Below are positions 45,030 to 57,089 of a stretch of 64,000 bases of DNA, piece by piece. Source of the DNA: Triplophysa rosa (lineage: Eukaryota; Chordata; Actinopteri; Cypriniformes; Nemacheilidae). The notes below the pieces were generated by a model. That model saw nothing but the letters and a program-made list of their open reading frames with translations, was not told where the DNA came from and did no database searches. Numbering within the stretch: position 1 is the stretch's first letter; every line of letters starts with the position of its first letter. The position numbers and the translations under genes are program-made. The DNA is taken from NCBI RefSeq assembly GCF_024868665.1, contig NC_079908.1, forward strand, positions 6,660,466 to 6,724,465. The letters are read 5' to 3'.

Positions 45030-45400
45030 AGGACTCAAGGCGCGTCGTGGTGACTACAGACACCTCCCTGCTCGGCTGGGATGCTGTGTGCAACGGGCAT
45101 GCAGTGTCGGGGACGCTGGACGGGACCCCGCCTGCAGTGGCATATCAATTGCCTGGAGTTGTTGGCTGCTTGGCTTGTGCTGAATAGGTTCCTTCCTCTC
45201 ATCCAGGGCAAGCACGTGCTGCTCCGCATGGACAGCACGGCTGCCGTGGCGAATGTCAACCACCAAGGGGGCATTCGCTCATGGCAGATGTCGCAACCTC
45301 CTCCTCTGGAGTCAGCAGCTGGTGGAATTCCTGCGCGCCACTCATATCCCGGGCAACCTCAACCAGACAGCCGATGTGCTCTCTCGGCAGGTCACGCTCT
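45030..45400 (+). pseudogene. DIRS copy 2 RNase H, one frameshift
   Basis: All three landmark blocks survive: VVVTTDTSLLGWDAV (first aspartate, about 45044-45090), HINCLELLAAW (glutamate, about 45139-45172) and RMDSTAAVANVNHQGG (aspartate, about 45226-45273), followed by RATHIPGNLNQTADVLSRQ (45338-45394). The first block lies in the frame starting at 44732 and the next two in the frame starting at 45081, so a shift occurs near 45120. This domain removes the RNA template during cDNA synthesis. Confidence 0.82.
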
Positions 45401-45739
45401 GTGGAGAGTGGCGATTCCATCCCCGCACTGTCCAGGTGGACCTGTTTGCCTCCCTGGACACCTTCCATTGTCCGCTTTGGTACTCCCTGACCAAGGCCCC
45501 CCTCGGCACGGATGCCTTAGCGCACAGGTCCTGTGCAAGGTCAGGGAAGAGGAGCATCAAGTTCTGTTGGTTGCGCCCTATTGGACCAACCAGACTTGGT
45601 TCTCAGAGCTGACGCTTCTGACGACAACTCCCCCCTGGCCGATTCCCCTGATGAAGGACCTTCTTTCTCAGGGGAAGGGCACGGTCTGGCACCCGAGACC
45701 ATACCTCTGGAACTTCCACGTCTGGAGGCACCTCTTCTC

Positions 45740-46624
45740 ATTTTGGTGTTCTTCCCGCAGGGAAGACCCACAGAGCTGTGCGATCAGTGTCGTGCTGTCA
45801 TTCCTTCAAGAAAGGTTAGAGAGCAACCTCTCTCCCTCCACTCTCAAGGTCTATGTCGCCGCCATTGCTGCACATCACGACCTTGTGGCAGGTAAGTCTC
45901 TCGGGCAGCACAACCTGGTCATCAGATTCCTGAGGGGCACGAGGAGGGTGAATCCTCCCCGACCACGCTCCGTACCCTCTTGGGACCTTCATGTGGTCCT
46001 TGTGGGCCTAGGAAGGACCCCGTTTGAGCCCCTAGGGGAAGCCCCTACCTCATCTCACGATGAAGACGGTTTTCCTAGTGGCACTCGCTTCCGTCAAGAG
46101 GGTAGGGGATCTGCATGCACTCTCTGTGTCTCTGAGTGCCTAGAGTTTGTGCCAGGCGACTCCCACGTGGTGCTGAGACCCGGCCTGGCTACGTGCCCAA
46201 ATTTCCCACCAGTCCCTTCAGGGACCAGGTGGTGAACTTGCAGGAAGACCCAACCTCTTCCGTGTTGTGTCCAGTACGCGCCCTGCGCCTCTACTTGGAC
46301 CAGACGGAGAGCTTCAGAAGCTCTGAGCAGCTCTTATTCTGTCTGTTTTGGAGGACAGCAGAAGGGGAGAGCTGTCTCCAAACAGCGATTGGCGCACTGG
46401 ATCGTGGACACCATCACCTTGGTGTACCGATCACAATTCTCCCTTGCCCACTGGCAGTGAGGGCTCACTCCACCCGGGGAGTAGCCTCCTCGTGGGCACT
46501 GGCTCAGGGCGCCACTCTGGCAGACATCTGCAGAGCTGCGGGTTGGGCTACACCCAATACTTTTGTGAGGTTCTACAACCTTCGTATAGAGCCGGTGTCT
46601 GCCCGTGCCTTGCACACCAGGTGA
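45740..46624 (+). pseudogene. DIRS copy 2 tyrosine recombinase, frameshifted
   Basis: 45755-46050 encodes CAISVVLSFLQERLESNLSP and the core-binding half. 46062-46120 encodes the first catalytic arginine in SVKRVGDLHALSVS in a shifted frame. 46136-46624 encodes LCPVRALRLYLDQTESF, the HSTR box at 46466-46477, DICRAAGWATPNTFVRFYNL and the likely nucleophile tyrosine at 46574-46576. All catalytic residues that I can name are present but distributed over frames. The TAG after SLSA (about 46140) closes the middle frame. Confidence 0.85.
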
Positions 46625-47297
46625 GACCGACGGCCGGCTGGGCGTATGCCTACTAAGCGCCTTCTCACCTTCATCAGTTGAGTCAATGCGCTGTTCTAGC
46701 TTCCCTACTTCCTCCACAGGATGAAGTATATGCAATCCATTCATCACTAAGCACTTTGAGCTCACGAGCCGGGTGGAGCGGCTCATATTCCAGGTCAGTA
46801 TAGGTGAGTTTCCCTCACGAGGTGAACCCTTGTACCTGAGCTAGTGCTCCACATGTAGTGACTCCCCTCCTTGGGTAGTCCCGTCTGACGTTCCTCACTC
46901 TTGGTTTCCCAGTTGGTGAACCTGTGACCTCCCCTCGATGGACTCCACCACTTCTGTGCCCCCCTGTTGGGTCGCACTACTACTCCCATGAGATCTGCCC
47001 ACTGGTGAGACCATGCAGGTATTCTACATGTATTCTTCCTATGGCAGATGTGGTCATCGTAGCGTTCTCCCCTCAGGCGAGGGGGTAGCGCTTCCCAGTG
47101 TTCCTTACGGTGACGGGCGGCTATCTTGCCCCTAGAGTAGCAAAGGCCACTGCCTGTACGGCCGTTAGTGAGAGCCTCTCGTTGTGATTCGCGCAATTGA
47201 TGCCTTACTACACCACTGGAAGGTTACGATTCGCGGATGCGCTCACTTGTGATTTGCTCAAGCCAGTCAGTTTCGCTCCGCTGCAACTTGTGGGACT
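46625..47297. other. DIRS copy 2 3' noncoding region
   Basis: Corresponds to 27940-28631 of copy 1. Alignable blocks include the ACTGGAAGGTTACGATTCGCGG region near 47217 and GCGGCTATCTTGCCCCTAGAG near 47116. No coding is supported. Confidence 0.55.
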
Positions 47298-47387
47298 CGA
47301 GAGACCGACAGAAAGGGAACGTCTTGGTTACGTATGTATCAGTTCCCTCCATCAGGGAACTGAGGTTACATATGTAACCAAGATGTT

Positions 47388-49560
47388 TTAAGGAATATAA
47401 TCATAGTTCATTGTATACGTCATTTTCACATTTTTCTGTGATTAAATTGACAGATTATGATTTAATAGACAATACAAATAAGAAGTATTTAATTATTCAT
47501 TTTTTATTGTCAGTTGGACATTTTTGGAGGGGCTCAAGGAAAATCTGGGAAAATCTGGTAGCCCCCCCAGACCCTGTCCAGATTTGTACCAGATAACGTC
47601 TTTGGATGCACTTTGTCGTTTTTTGTAATTAAATGTGTAGTTTGATAAATAGAATCCACAAAAAGTAAGTGACCCGCAGAAGCAAGGAATTAAGTAGTCG
47701 TAAAGTCGTTCAATTTATTTCTCTTCTGTCTCACTGTCATTTTAACATAGTGCATCTTTCTGAAGGCGTTATTTGTTTTGGCAGCAGAAACACTTTGCTT
47801 ATACATGGAGTACAGTAATGAATAAGTTAAGTTAAAGGACTGGCGCTATCTCAACCACAGATGGTGACCCCCTTCCAAGCCAGAAAGAAGTCAGAATATG
47901 GCTAAACATGCTGCTCATTAATAAGGATTCTCAAAACAGCAGAATAAAGTCCCCTGCCTCCGTTGCGCATTTGAAACACTGTCACTCTTCCAGATTGGCA
48001 GCCATTTTGTTTGGCTATTTGCAATTTCAAAATTAAGAATGAATGCAAATCAACGATGCCATTTTTCTCTTTGTTGGTTTTTGTATGACAATACATGAAC
48101 GATCGAACGAAAATAAATAAATAAGCAAAAGAAGACTGTGGCAAAGCAGCGATGCAGGTAATTGCCGCAAAACTAATTAGCTAACTACTCAAGGACAGCT
48201 TGGGATGGGGAAACAAGTGGGGGGACGTGTTGTGTCACCAAAAGTAATTGGATGGAAATACTCGGGAAAGTGTTGAGTAAACAACAGAAGTGAGGAAGCT
48301 GAGAGAAGGACCCGGCAAGGTTGAAGATTAAACAAATTAATGAGTATGATGGAGTGCCACAAACAACCTCGGCGACTGTCTCGATAACGTGAGAATCAAC
48401 TGAGGCAAGCCCCAATTGCAACCCTTCGCGACCCCTCTTCAAACTGGGAGATGTGTTGTGGGTTAGATATGGAGAACGCTTTCGAGACCATAAATTTTGA
48501 TCTGCGCTGTCCTCACAGTTTTGATTTTGGCAAATCTTTTAAAATCAGATCACATAATGATCTTTGCTCATATAACAGAGGGCCTGACTTAAGAAAGAGA
48601 GACTTTAATGGTTTTTTAATAGCCTCTGGGTTTTTCTCAGAACACTCTTCAAGTCTATCAAAACATTAACATTTCAAAAGGCAATAATTTTTCTTTCACC
48701 CATGTGGTTACAGTATATACATCTCTCCTCACCTCGACCCCATCTGATCCGCCAAAAATGCTTGTCGGGCAGGGGAAAAACGCTAGCTGTCTCGCTCTAC
48801 GGATCGTTGTTTTCGACCATTTCTCCCATTGTACCCTATCGCATGGCCAGATGTCACATTTAGTTAAGCTGATCCCAACAGGCTGCTCCTCTGTATCCAG
48901 CCGTCGTCTTTCTTTCCAGACCCTGACACTTTAATGTCAACATCCATTTCATAGCACTTTATCCAGAAAACTGATTCAGGCTTTCCAACTGCCAAGTCTT
49001 CACTCTAGAAAGCAAGTTCGTGGTCACAACCAGGATAAAAACAGAGGACAACATGAAACTCAGCCATGGTTACCAATGAGCCTGTCAAAGTACAAACTAA
49101 CAGCCAATCTATACAAATATTTCTTATAGATAAAAAATAATAAATAAATAAAAATTATAATACATTAAAATTAAATTAATAAACTAATGTTCTTTTAAAA
49201 TATTGTATTACAGTACCAGAATTTTGGATGCACTTCACCATGTGTACTGTTATACAATACATTTGTACAGTATTACATGAATTTATATGCACTAATCTCA
49301 GTTAGCATATTACCCATACTTTGGCATGGTGGTAGATTAAGATCTCTCATTTACTAACACTCTACAAAAGATTTTTTATGATCTTTCATATGGAGAAAAT
49401 CAAATAATTATACAAAACCATGTTGGTAGAAAATGTATAGACTAAATACACTGGACAAAAGCCAAATGCATAAATGTAAATCTAAATGAACTCACACATA
49501 CCATTTCAGATCATTTACTCTTGCGTTGATATATATTTTTATACAACAGTTCTTTCTGGT
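47388..49560. other. No gene seen; 2.2-kb spacer
   Basis: No repeat terminus or domain recognised. Frames at 48185-48442 (minus) and 48704-48934 (plus) have ordinary composition and no motif. 49130-49300 is extremely AT-rich. Confidence 0.4.
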
Positions 49561-51239
49561 TCTCGAATCGGATTGGCTGAGAGCCATGAGATATTCCACC
49601 AGTATCACCACGGTTTCTGATTTATCTATAAACTTGTGCCGTCGAAATGATGTATAAATGCAATATCGCTCGAGAAGGAGTGTGATAGTGTTCTTATGTC
49701 ATTATGGCTGTGATAAAACCAGAGTAATACATAATAATACATCTGAAAGTGACCGCGTACTAAAATACATTAGACTGAAAGTCACGCTGGGTGCTTTTTG
49801 AAAGGGTACTGCCCCAGTGAAAGCTTGGGTACATTTTTCACAAAAGTGTGAGTGTGCCGGGTTGGTTCAAATTCGACTGGAACTGGTTAGACTTGGTAAG
49901 CAACTGACTTTGCTTTAATACAAACGGGTAACAGCTTAGACCAGTAAATAAATGAATGATTGCCAGTATAGTTATAAACTTCATTTATCTGAACAAATGA
50001 CTTTGGTATTGCTCTTCTCAAGCAGAGACATCCTGCCCCGTGTTGTGGCATCTGTGGCTGTTTGTCTTGGCAAGCCATCGTAGTGCAGGTGGAGAAAATG
50101 ATAAAGAGTCAGATGTTACACGCTCAGAACACATGAGCCTCAAAGCCAGTGGAAGGTCATGCATTCCTGACTCATCTCTGATAATGTCACGTGTCATCCA
50201 CACCTGTTATGTCAAATAAATCGTTCCCACCAGAAATTACAGCACTTTCATCATACACTTAACCATTAACCATAAAACGATCAACCTGAAATCAGCTTTT
50301 CAATATAAATGTGATCATACATGTAAATATGTAAAACTTAAAGCCGTATTACGGATACTTATGAAGAGCCTACAAAGCAACTTGACTAAAGAAAAAGAAA
50401 GTGGAACTAAATTAGGTGCAGAGTTAGTAACTATTAACACTTTAGTGTGACCTTTACATCTCATTTTGAGTAAGACTTCAGATCTAAAATGCAGCGCAGT
50501 GCCTAAAAATGATAAATGGAGTCCATTTTCTTTAAATAGCAGCCTGTAAAGGTGCATGATTAGACATAATAGCTTTGCGTTTCTCTGTTCATTTCTACTC
50601 TTAAATAGAGCTTCCATGTGACTTCTTTGCAACTTGTATCCAACCCTGATAATAATCTAAAAACACATCCTGCCTTTGTTAACCACGGCACAAATAAAGC
50701 CACAGAGAGTTACACTCAGCCGCTTTGATTTAGATTGTAATAGGCTTGTCATGGAGCAAGGTAAACAAGCTATATATTCTCAAAAGGACCACAGATTACA
50801 CCATGAGAAATTGTTGCACCCGTGGCACGCAACGCAGAATATAGATAACGGGAATTTGCATGTCTGTCCAGATGTTGGGGGGAAGTTTATTTGATTTATA
50901 GACAATGGAGCTGTCAGCACGAGTCATTCTCGTCAGAGGGGTTTATTTACTGCCGCGAGCAGACGCTGGGAATCTACCCATATGAATAGTGATCAGACTG
51001 AAGCTCGATGGGAATGACTGTGTGGAAGAAAAAGTAGGGCTGTGGATAATGTAACTCTCTGACCATGTTTAATATTTAATGCATATCTAAGCCGTATCCC
51101 GAATTTGTAAATAACCACTGAATGCACAAACGTAAGTATTTTTCGAGGTTGCGATTTCATATGAATTTGTACGAAATGGACAAAAAAATCTAATTAGGCT
51201 CCAAAAAAACTCAAATTATGCTCCAAATCTGTCATCTGT
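49561..51239. other. No gene seen; spacer with possible MITE remnant
   Basis: 49545-49770 (GGATTGGCTGAGAGCCATG, GATATTCCACCAGTATC) resembles a dispersed cyprinid repeat, but ends could not be placed. The 105-codon minus frame at 50315-50632 shows no domain. Confidence 0.3.
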
Positions 51240-51448
51240 TAACTCTTATGTGGTTCAAAACCTTCCTTATGTGGAACACAAAGAAGATATTTTAAGAAAT
51301 GTCTCAGTGGTTTTGTGAACACACAATGGAAGTCAATGGGGACCATTGTTGTTTGTTTACCAACATTCTTCAAATTATCTTCTTTTGTGTTCCGCAGAAG
51401 AAAGTCATACAAGACAAGCGGGTTATTTCATCCAGGTGTACTGTCCCT
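51240..51448. mobile_element. TTAA MITE, 5'-truncated
   Basis: Contains GGAACACAAAGAAGATATTT and the inverse AAATTATCTTCTTTTGTGTT around a GGAAGTCAATGGGGACC centre. The right end TGTACTGTCCCT precedes TTAA at 51449-51452. The left terminus is replaced by unrelated sequence. Confidence 0.7.
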
Positions 51449-51460
51449 TTAAATCTTGAG

Positions 51461-51650
51461 GGTGGCATGTGCGCTGTAGTGGTTAAAGATCTGGGCTGGT
51501 AGTAACCACAAGGTTGTAGGTTCAGTCCTGTGAGAAGTGATCAATAAGCAATTACCATTGTGCCTTGAGCGAGGCTCGTAACCTCAGACTGCTCCAGGGA
51601 GATTGTCTATGTAATAAAGCGACTGTAAGTGTCTCTGCTAAATCACTGCT
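51461..51650 (+). mobile_element. tRNA-derived SINE (V-SINE-like), plus strand
   Basis: The head reads GCGCTGTAGTGGTTAAAGAT (box A-like) and GGTTCAGTCC (box B, 51521-51530). The middle part CATTGTGCCTTGAGCGAGGC and CTGCTCCAGGGAGATTGTC is the conserved body of a teleost tRNA-SINE. The tail GTAAGTGTCTCTGCTAAATC is a decayed form of the shared LINE-derived tail. It begins directly after the TTAA of the upstream MITE. Confidence 0.75.
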
Positions 51651-52535
51651 AACTTATTTACTGCTTGATCTTTTCCTTGAGCTGCTTCAAGCTTTGAGTA
51701 CTGAGGAACCTGTCAGTCAATAGACGCCTTTACTATTAGTAAACATTGTGACGCGTTATTGTGGGCTGAGCTTAGGTGGAGGCAGAAAGATACCCTGACC
51801 GCATTACTAATACTAGGTAGCACGTTTTGTTTGCTTTCTTTTTGACAATGACTAGAAAAAAATCAGATTAATGTTTAACATGTAAGGTCACTCACTGTCT
51901 AGGACCGCGATTGTTTTTGAAAAAGTTAACTTTAACGCCAGGAACCTGGCCGACCTGTATGCGCTCACTCAATGGATCCAGGGATGAACTGACAGGATTA
52001 CCTTCAATTAAGTGGCCTGACATCTACACCTACCAGACAGAGAAACCGAGCGTGTATAGTAAAGATAAACTAAGCGTATACATCTATAGATGCCTGCGTG
52101 TAGTAACAGTGGAAAACGTGCATTTACTTGAACACAAACCTGACACATAACATGAGCCTTCTCGCTGTACCCTCTCCCTTACTAATACTAATGCACTTGT
52201 GACAACTAAAGAAAGAGATGACAAACAGTTGTTTAGTTTCTGGCCGATAGTTAACTGCTAGTTGTATGACTAACAAAGTTAGCTAGCATACCCTATGCGT
52301 TCAAAAGTTAACGCTATGTGAAAAATAACCTTGTTCCTCAGTTTTAGATTTGGACATACGTGAGATATTTTTAGACACATACCCAAATCATAATCCACAC
52401 CAACAAAAGATCTTAAGTGTTATGAAGTGAAACGCGAGCATTTTTGATGATCGTTTCTGTACAGTCCGCTCATTTTATTGTGTTTAGCTACAGCTGTCGT
52501 CAGTGTTTTTGTTTGGAAATGGCAGCAGGTATGTG
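51651..52535. other. No gene seen; spacer
   Basis: Unassigned; the 79-codon frame at 51911 shows no domain. Confidence 0.35.
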
Positions 52536-52539
52536 TTAA

Positions 52540-53520
52540 AGGAGTCATATGACACGGCTAAAACAAATATTATGGTTTGTTTTAGATGTAATGTAATGTG
52601 TATACACGATTTAAGGTTCAAAAACGCTGTATTTTACACATACCGTGCATGTTTGTATCTCCTCTTTGCCCCGCCTCTCTGAAACGCGCAGATTTTTTAC
52701 AAAGCTCATCACTCTGAAAAGCGAGATGTGCTATGCTTAGACATATGCCCGGTTAACCGAAAATATATATCACGTGATTTATGCACAACTTGTGAGTGAA
52801 GTACTGTAAAATGCTGCTGCATCCGAAAGCCAGAGGGCGCTCGCGTGCAGAAACTCCAAATATGCACTGCAGAAGAAGACCATAACACACGTAGTAGTAG
52901 GAAATGCCTAAGGACATGTTTTTATCACCGATCCTCAAGCCTCCTCAGGTATTTTCATGATAATAAAGTATATTTATAATGATCATGTTTGACGAGTGTG
53001 GCGCTTTTTCAAATGCACGTTATAAGCGACTCAAACTCGCACTGCTTTTAGATCGAGCAACATTTCTACTGATCCCAGAGCTGTGCTTCACGGACAAGCT
53101 ATGTATCAATAAAATAAACGATACCTTGCATTATCGCAACCAGCTCGGTTTCAGCAGGATTTGGTGGTAACCGCGGTTAACCGGGCACATGTCTAGCTAT
53201 GATTGGCCAGTTAACCAGTGTGTAGTGATTGGTCGAATACTGCAAGCGTGTGATGGAAATGTAACGCCTCTTACCATATTTGGAACATCAGGTTCCAAAG
53301 CAATTGTACTGACAGGTACGCCCACCTTACTTGCATATACATTTGGGTGGTCTTAGTCAAATCAGACCACGAACTGACGTAGATTTGTGGGGGTGTGGTT
53401 ACACGAGGCGTTTCAGGCAGGTCTGGGTGAGCATTCGCTTTATGATAAAATGCATCTTTTGCAATTTTAAGTGTAACTTATAACACGCCAAAGACACAGA
53501 AAAACACGCGTTCGCGCCAT
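52540..53520 (-). mobile_element. TTAA element copy 2, truncated, hosting a hAT
   Basis: The left end AGGAGTCATATGACACGGC follows TTAA (52536-52539). Homology to 16495-17329 in inverse orientation runs to GCGTTCGCGCCAT at 53520, where the last ~15 bp of the partner end are missing. It is uninterrupted where copy 1 carries a MITE, and interrupted at 52738-53195 where copy 1 is intact. Confidence 0.85.
52738..53195. mobile_element. hAT element with 8-bp TSD, core shared with 4494-4968
   Basis: The ends TAGACATATGCCCGGTTAAC and GTTAACCGGGCACATGTCTA are inverse, with GCTATGCT and GCTATGAT (one mismatch) at 52730-52737 and 53196-53203. The sister TTAA element reads GCTATGATTGGCC without interruption, confirming the site. 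The core (about 52808-53035) aligns with 4590-4815 over GCTGCATC-GAAA, CAGAGGGCGCTC and AGGTATTTTCATGATAATAA. Noncoding. Confidence 0.9.
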
Positions 53521-54229
53521 TGGAGACTGTACTCTGTTGATTGTGGCACTAAACAACACAAGAAGATATTTTAAACTCCTTATATGTAGCCGAATCTGTG
53601 CTGGTTTGTATTGACCGCCTCTAGTTTTCCCTTTGTTTCGCCTCCAGCCAATGCTGTGACGTAAGCTTAACATCGGAGCAAAAGGGGTCTATAGCACAAT
53701 GTCTATCATAAGACTAAGTTTCCTTTAATGATGCCAGACCTACAAATGAAACCTGACATAAAACAATACATTTTGTCACAGTACAACATCAAAGTCTAAC
53801 ACATTTGACAGAATTTATGAACTTGTGATCTTGAAATCCATTTTATTTGCGTAAAATTATTTTTTCAGACAAAAATTCTTCATACTTAAAGGTGAAATCG
53901 ATCATTTTTGGTGTAAACGTTTGAAAAAAATAATAAAACAGTTATTGAGCTATAGTACTGTACATAAAAAAATAAGTTTACTCTTATTCACAATGGCAAG
54001 ATAATAATGATTTATAAGTTGAGCAGGTATGTTTTCGCAAGAAATGTCAGTTTGATGTTATTTGACTTAAACCTACGTAAAGATATGTAAAGTAACCTGC
54101 AATTTTATGTTTCAAAAAGAGATGACAATAGAGTTACAGAAGTGACAGATTACAGTTTTAATAATTTTTTGAAAAATCATTATTATAATTATTATTTCAT
54201 TCATTCCTTCTTTTAGGCAAACGGGTGGG
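53521..54229. other. No gene seen; AT-rich spacer
   Basis: No coding or repeat termini recognised. Confidence 0.35.
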
Positions 54230-54805
54230 TTTTTTCTATCATTTTTTCTATATTTGACTAAACTACTACTTCACGCAAAGCGAAAATAAAACCGCTAATA
54301 AAGCAGGCTGTCCTAATCAATGTACAAAATGAAAATAAACACTCGACTCTACATATGGTTATCATATCCGGGTGTACGTGTGTTCACGACTTGCTGTGCG
54401 TGTGTTCACTACTCTCTGGATGGGTTAAATGCAGAGGTCACATTTCGGGTATGGGTCACCATATCTGACTAATAGGTCACTTTCACTTCATATTTATTTT
54501 ATTTATTTCACTTGTTCTTGTTTAGAAAATTAAGCATACACTCACGTTAAGGAAATGCACACTGAGACGCAGCCGGCACACACACACATAACACTGCGCT
54601 GAACATTTAAGTTTGTTAAGGCGCTTTGTGTTTTCTGTCCACCAATGAATAAAATCATCTCATGAAGTCCAGAAACAAAGTTATCAGTGACAGATTAGAG
54701 CAGTCGATGGAAAGAGGTGAGTGAGGCCGTCAAGGTGCAGTTTGAAGCTGTGAACAGCGCAGGAGACTGATGCACATTTACATGATGTATTATTGTATGA
54801 TCAAC

Positions 54806-54845
<40 letters not shown>

Positions 54846-55264
54846 ATTCTTTCAGCAGTTACAAATAAATATTACAAATCGATCTGTTATTTTCAGTAAT
54901 GATGCTGTTAAAAATATTTTTGTAGACTTTTCAAGTTTTGTTTTTCTATATTATCTAATGGTCTGTTAATGGTGGAGGCCTCGTGGTTTAGGTAAATTAT
55001 CACACCGCATAAATAAATGATTATGTGTGTGATGAGGAAATGGAATAAGATGGTATTAATAATAATGCTGTAGTTATTTCTAGAGTCTTTATTTCTTTTG
55101 TGTAAAATTTCAACAAAATGTTGAAATTGAGAGGTTTGGACTTTTTTTCACTAAAATAAATGTTTTTTATTACACAGAGAGTAAAGTACCGTTTGGTACC
55201 GGCACCGAATTCCAGGTACCGTATCGGTACCTGTACCGGCTAAAAAGTGAACGGTACCCAACCC
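54230..55264. mobile_element. hAT remnant, right end only (GTACC-rich)
   Basis: 55185-55264 reads TACCGTTTGGTACCGGCACC, GTACCGTATCGGTACCTG and CGGTACCCAACCC, the right end of a hAT family with GTACC-dense termini. The inverse left end is not found. 54380-54500 (TGGGTTAAATGCAGAGGTCA, GGGTATGGGTCACCATAT) looks like the 3' tail of a LINE or SINE inserted in it, and (AT)n occupies 54808-54842. The left limit is arbitrary. Confidence 0.5.
54808..54842. repeat. (AT)n microsatellite
   Basis: About 17 AT units. Confidence 0.9.
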
Positions 55265-56828
55265 AATGTATTTTCATTTATTTTTATTTTTCTGATGACT
55301 TCATAATTCCAGAATTATGATGAATAGGTGTGTTCAAACTTGGGACTGGTAGGATTTTCTTGAAATCGCCAGCAGCTTTTCAGCCGCATATAAAGCGGCT
55401 TGGTAGATCTGGAGCCTTAGAACCACTCAAACTTTTTGTGATCAATTTATTGCTGATCAATATTATTATGCTAATTGAAAAAACAGAAGTGTCAAAATGT
55501 ACCAAAGAAAGTCCTTTGAGCCGAAATCTTTGGCCACAAGTCACTTGAAATCTAATCATCCATGTGACCTCATCAGCTCCATCTACCCGGCCCTCGGTCT
55601 CACAGGCTGTTGAGAAAATGAGTGGCTTGGGGATGAAGCATATATCCAGATTGGGGGACTGATTATTATTTTTCTCCGCCTGAAAGCAATGGAGAGGGAG
55701 GTGGCCCTGGTTAAGACAGACCAATCTGTATTCCACGGGATGTTAATGAGGCCGCCGGACTGGTGATGAATGTTAAGGTTAGACCCAAGGATGAGCTCTC
55801 GCCTTTATCTTCCATCCATGTCGCACAAAATGCTGCATGATCTTTGCCTTCTTGCCACTCGAGGTGCGTTTCGCAGATCCATCACGGCCTTTGATTATTG
55901 ATTGACTGTCTGCGCTGAACACCGGGGCACCAGGAGGTCGTGCCCTTCTCGTCTGCCACCACGCTAGCTCCATCATGACAAATGCAGTTCTTCACCATTT
56001 GCCACCCATCGTGAGGACCGCAGTCGAGTGATCACCCCCCCCTCCCCCCACCGCCCTTTGGATAACCTTGCGGGCTGGCTGTTATTCTTGATGTCACATC
56101 ACTTAAGAAGGGTAATATTTCAATTGGATTGAGTTCTTTTAATTAGAAGGTGTTGTGAGGTGGTGCGATGCAGCTGGATTGAGCCACGAGTTGAGTCGTG
56201 AAGTTGATTTTTGTTTCTTTTATTGAATTAGTCACATACTGTAAATTGAGAACATAACAGAAACATTAGGCGTATGGATTATATAACATGATGAGACAGC
56301 AAAATATGAAGCTGATTTTTTTGAAAATATATTTGAACAAATCACGTCACATACAGCACTTTCTGAACTTTTACATTCATTACCCGGTCACAAATGATCT
56401 AGAATGAAGTGTTGTAGTGGTACGAGTTTGTAATTTGACGTCTATGGCCTTCTAAATATGATCTTTATGAGTAATGATTTGCTGTTTGCTGGGTTTATTG
56501 TATATACTTTGCTTAACGTACAAAGCTTGTAGCTAATATCATTGCGTGTTCCATTGCCACATGCAGTCATGCTGAGCAGGATTATCATCATTTTGTAAAT
56601 GCCACTAGTTTTTATTTTGGTTTAGATTTAGTTATTTTCCCCTTTACAATATGCACCACAAATTGTTTCATCTGCCTGTGATGACACATACTTTATCAAA
56701 CTTTTCAACCTAGAAAGTACGGCGAGGCAACAGTACAATATACTGAACTTGCTAGCAAAGAAAATCACCATTGCTCATACCCTTTGGCATATATGGGCCA
56801 TTTACAGTTCATTAGAATAAAAATGGGG
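55265..56828. other. No gene seen; single-copy-looking segment
   Basis: No known repeat recognised. 55540-56160 is more GC-rich than its surroundings and has a C-run (about 56035-56052). The 118-codon minus frame at 55380-55736 shows no domain. Candidate conserved noncoding DNA, untested. Confidence 0.35.
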
Positions 56829-56890
56829 CCATTACATTTACATTTATTCATTTGGCAGACGCTTTTATCCAAAGCGACTTAAAAGTAGGA
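56829..56890 (-). mobile_element. SINE 3'-tail fragment, minus strand
   Basis: CATTTACATTTATTCATTTG followed by GCAGACGCTTTTATCCAAAG and CGACTTA is the inverse of the tail seen at 22463-22530. The tRNA head is absent. Confidence 0.75.
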
Positions 56891-57089
56891 GAGCATATAA
56901 ACATTTTGTCAACACGCTAAACATTACCGTTAGTTTACAAGGCCATGCTACTAGGAGGATTAAAGCTGGAGTAAGCAAAGGAGAGAATGAACAACAAGAA
57001 TGTTTCTTTTTTTAGACACAAGACAGACAGTTATTGGGTATTAGTATTATAATAAAGGGTTTGTTTCTTTGTTCTCATAAGAGATACAA

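Larger units (their letters stand above)
42763..47387 (+). mobile_element. DIRS retrotransposon copy 2 (defective, ITRs lost)
   Basis: A 4625-bp copy related to 24662-29016, in the same orientation. GTT lies at both boundaries (42760-42762 and 47385-47387). The left end CCCCTTTCTGTCGGTCTC is complementary to 47303-47320, the remnant of the internal complementary region. The long inverted terminal repeats, with the TATA box, are absent at both ends: on the right the complementary region passes straight into the palindrome GTTCCCTCCATCAGGGAAC. Genes in order: gag-like, an inserted non-DIRS block (about 43665-43995), reverse transcriptase, RNase H, recombinase, all interrupted. Confidence 0.9.

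Noticed and set aside
47388..49560. Frames of 60-85 codons as exons of a host gene
   Set aside because: No consistent splice sites, shared phase or recognisable protein similarity.
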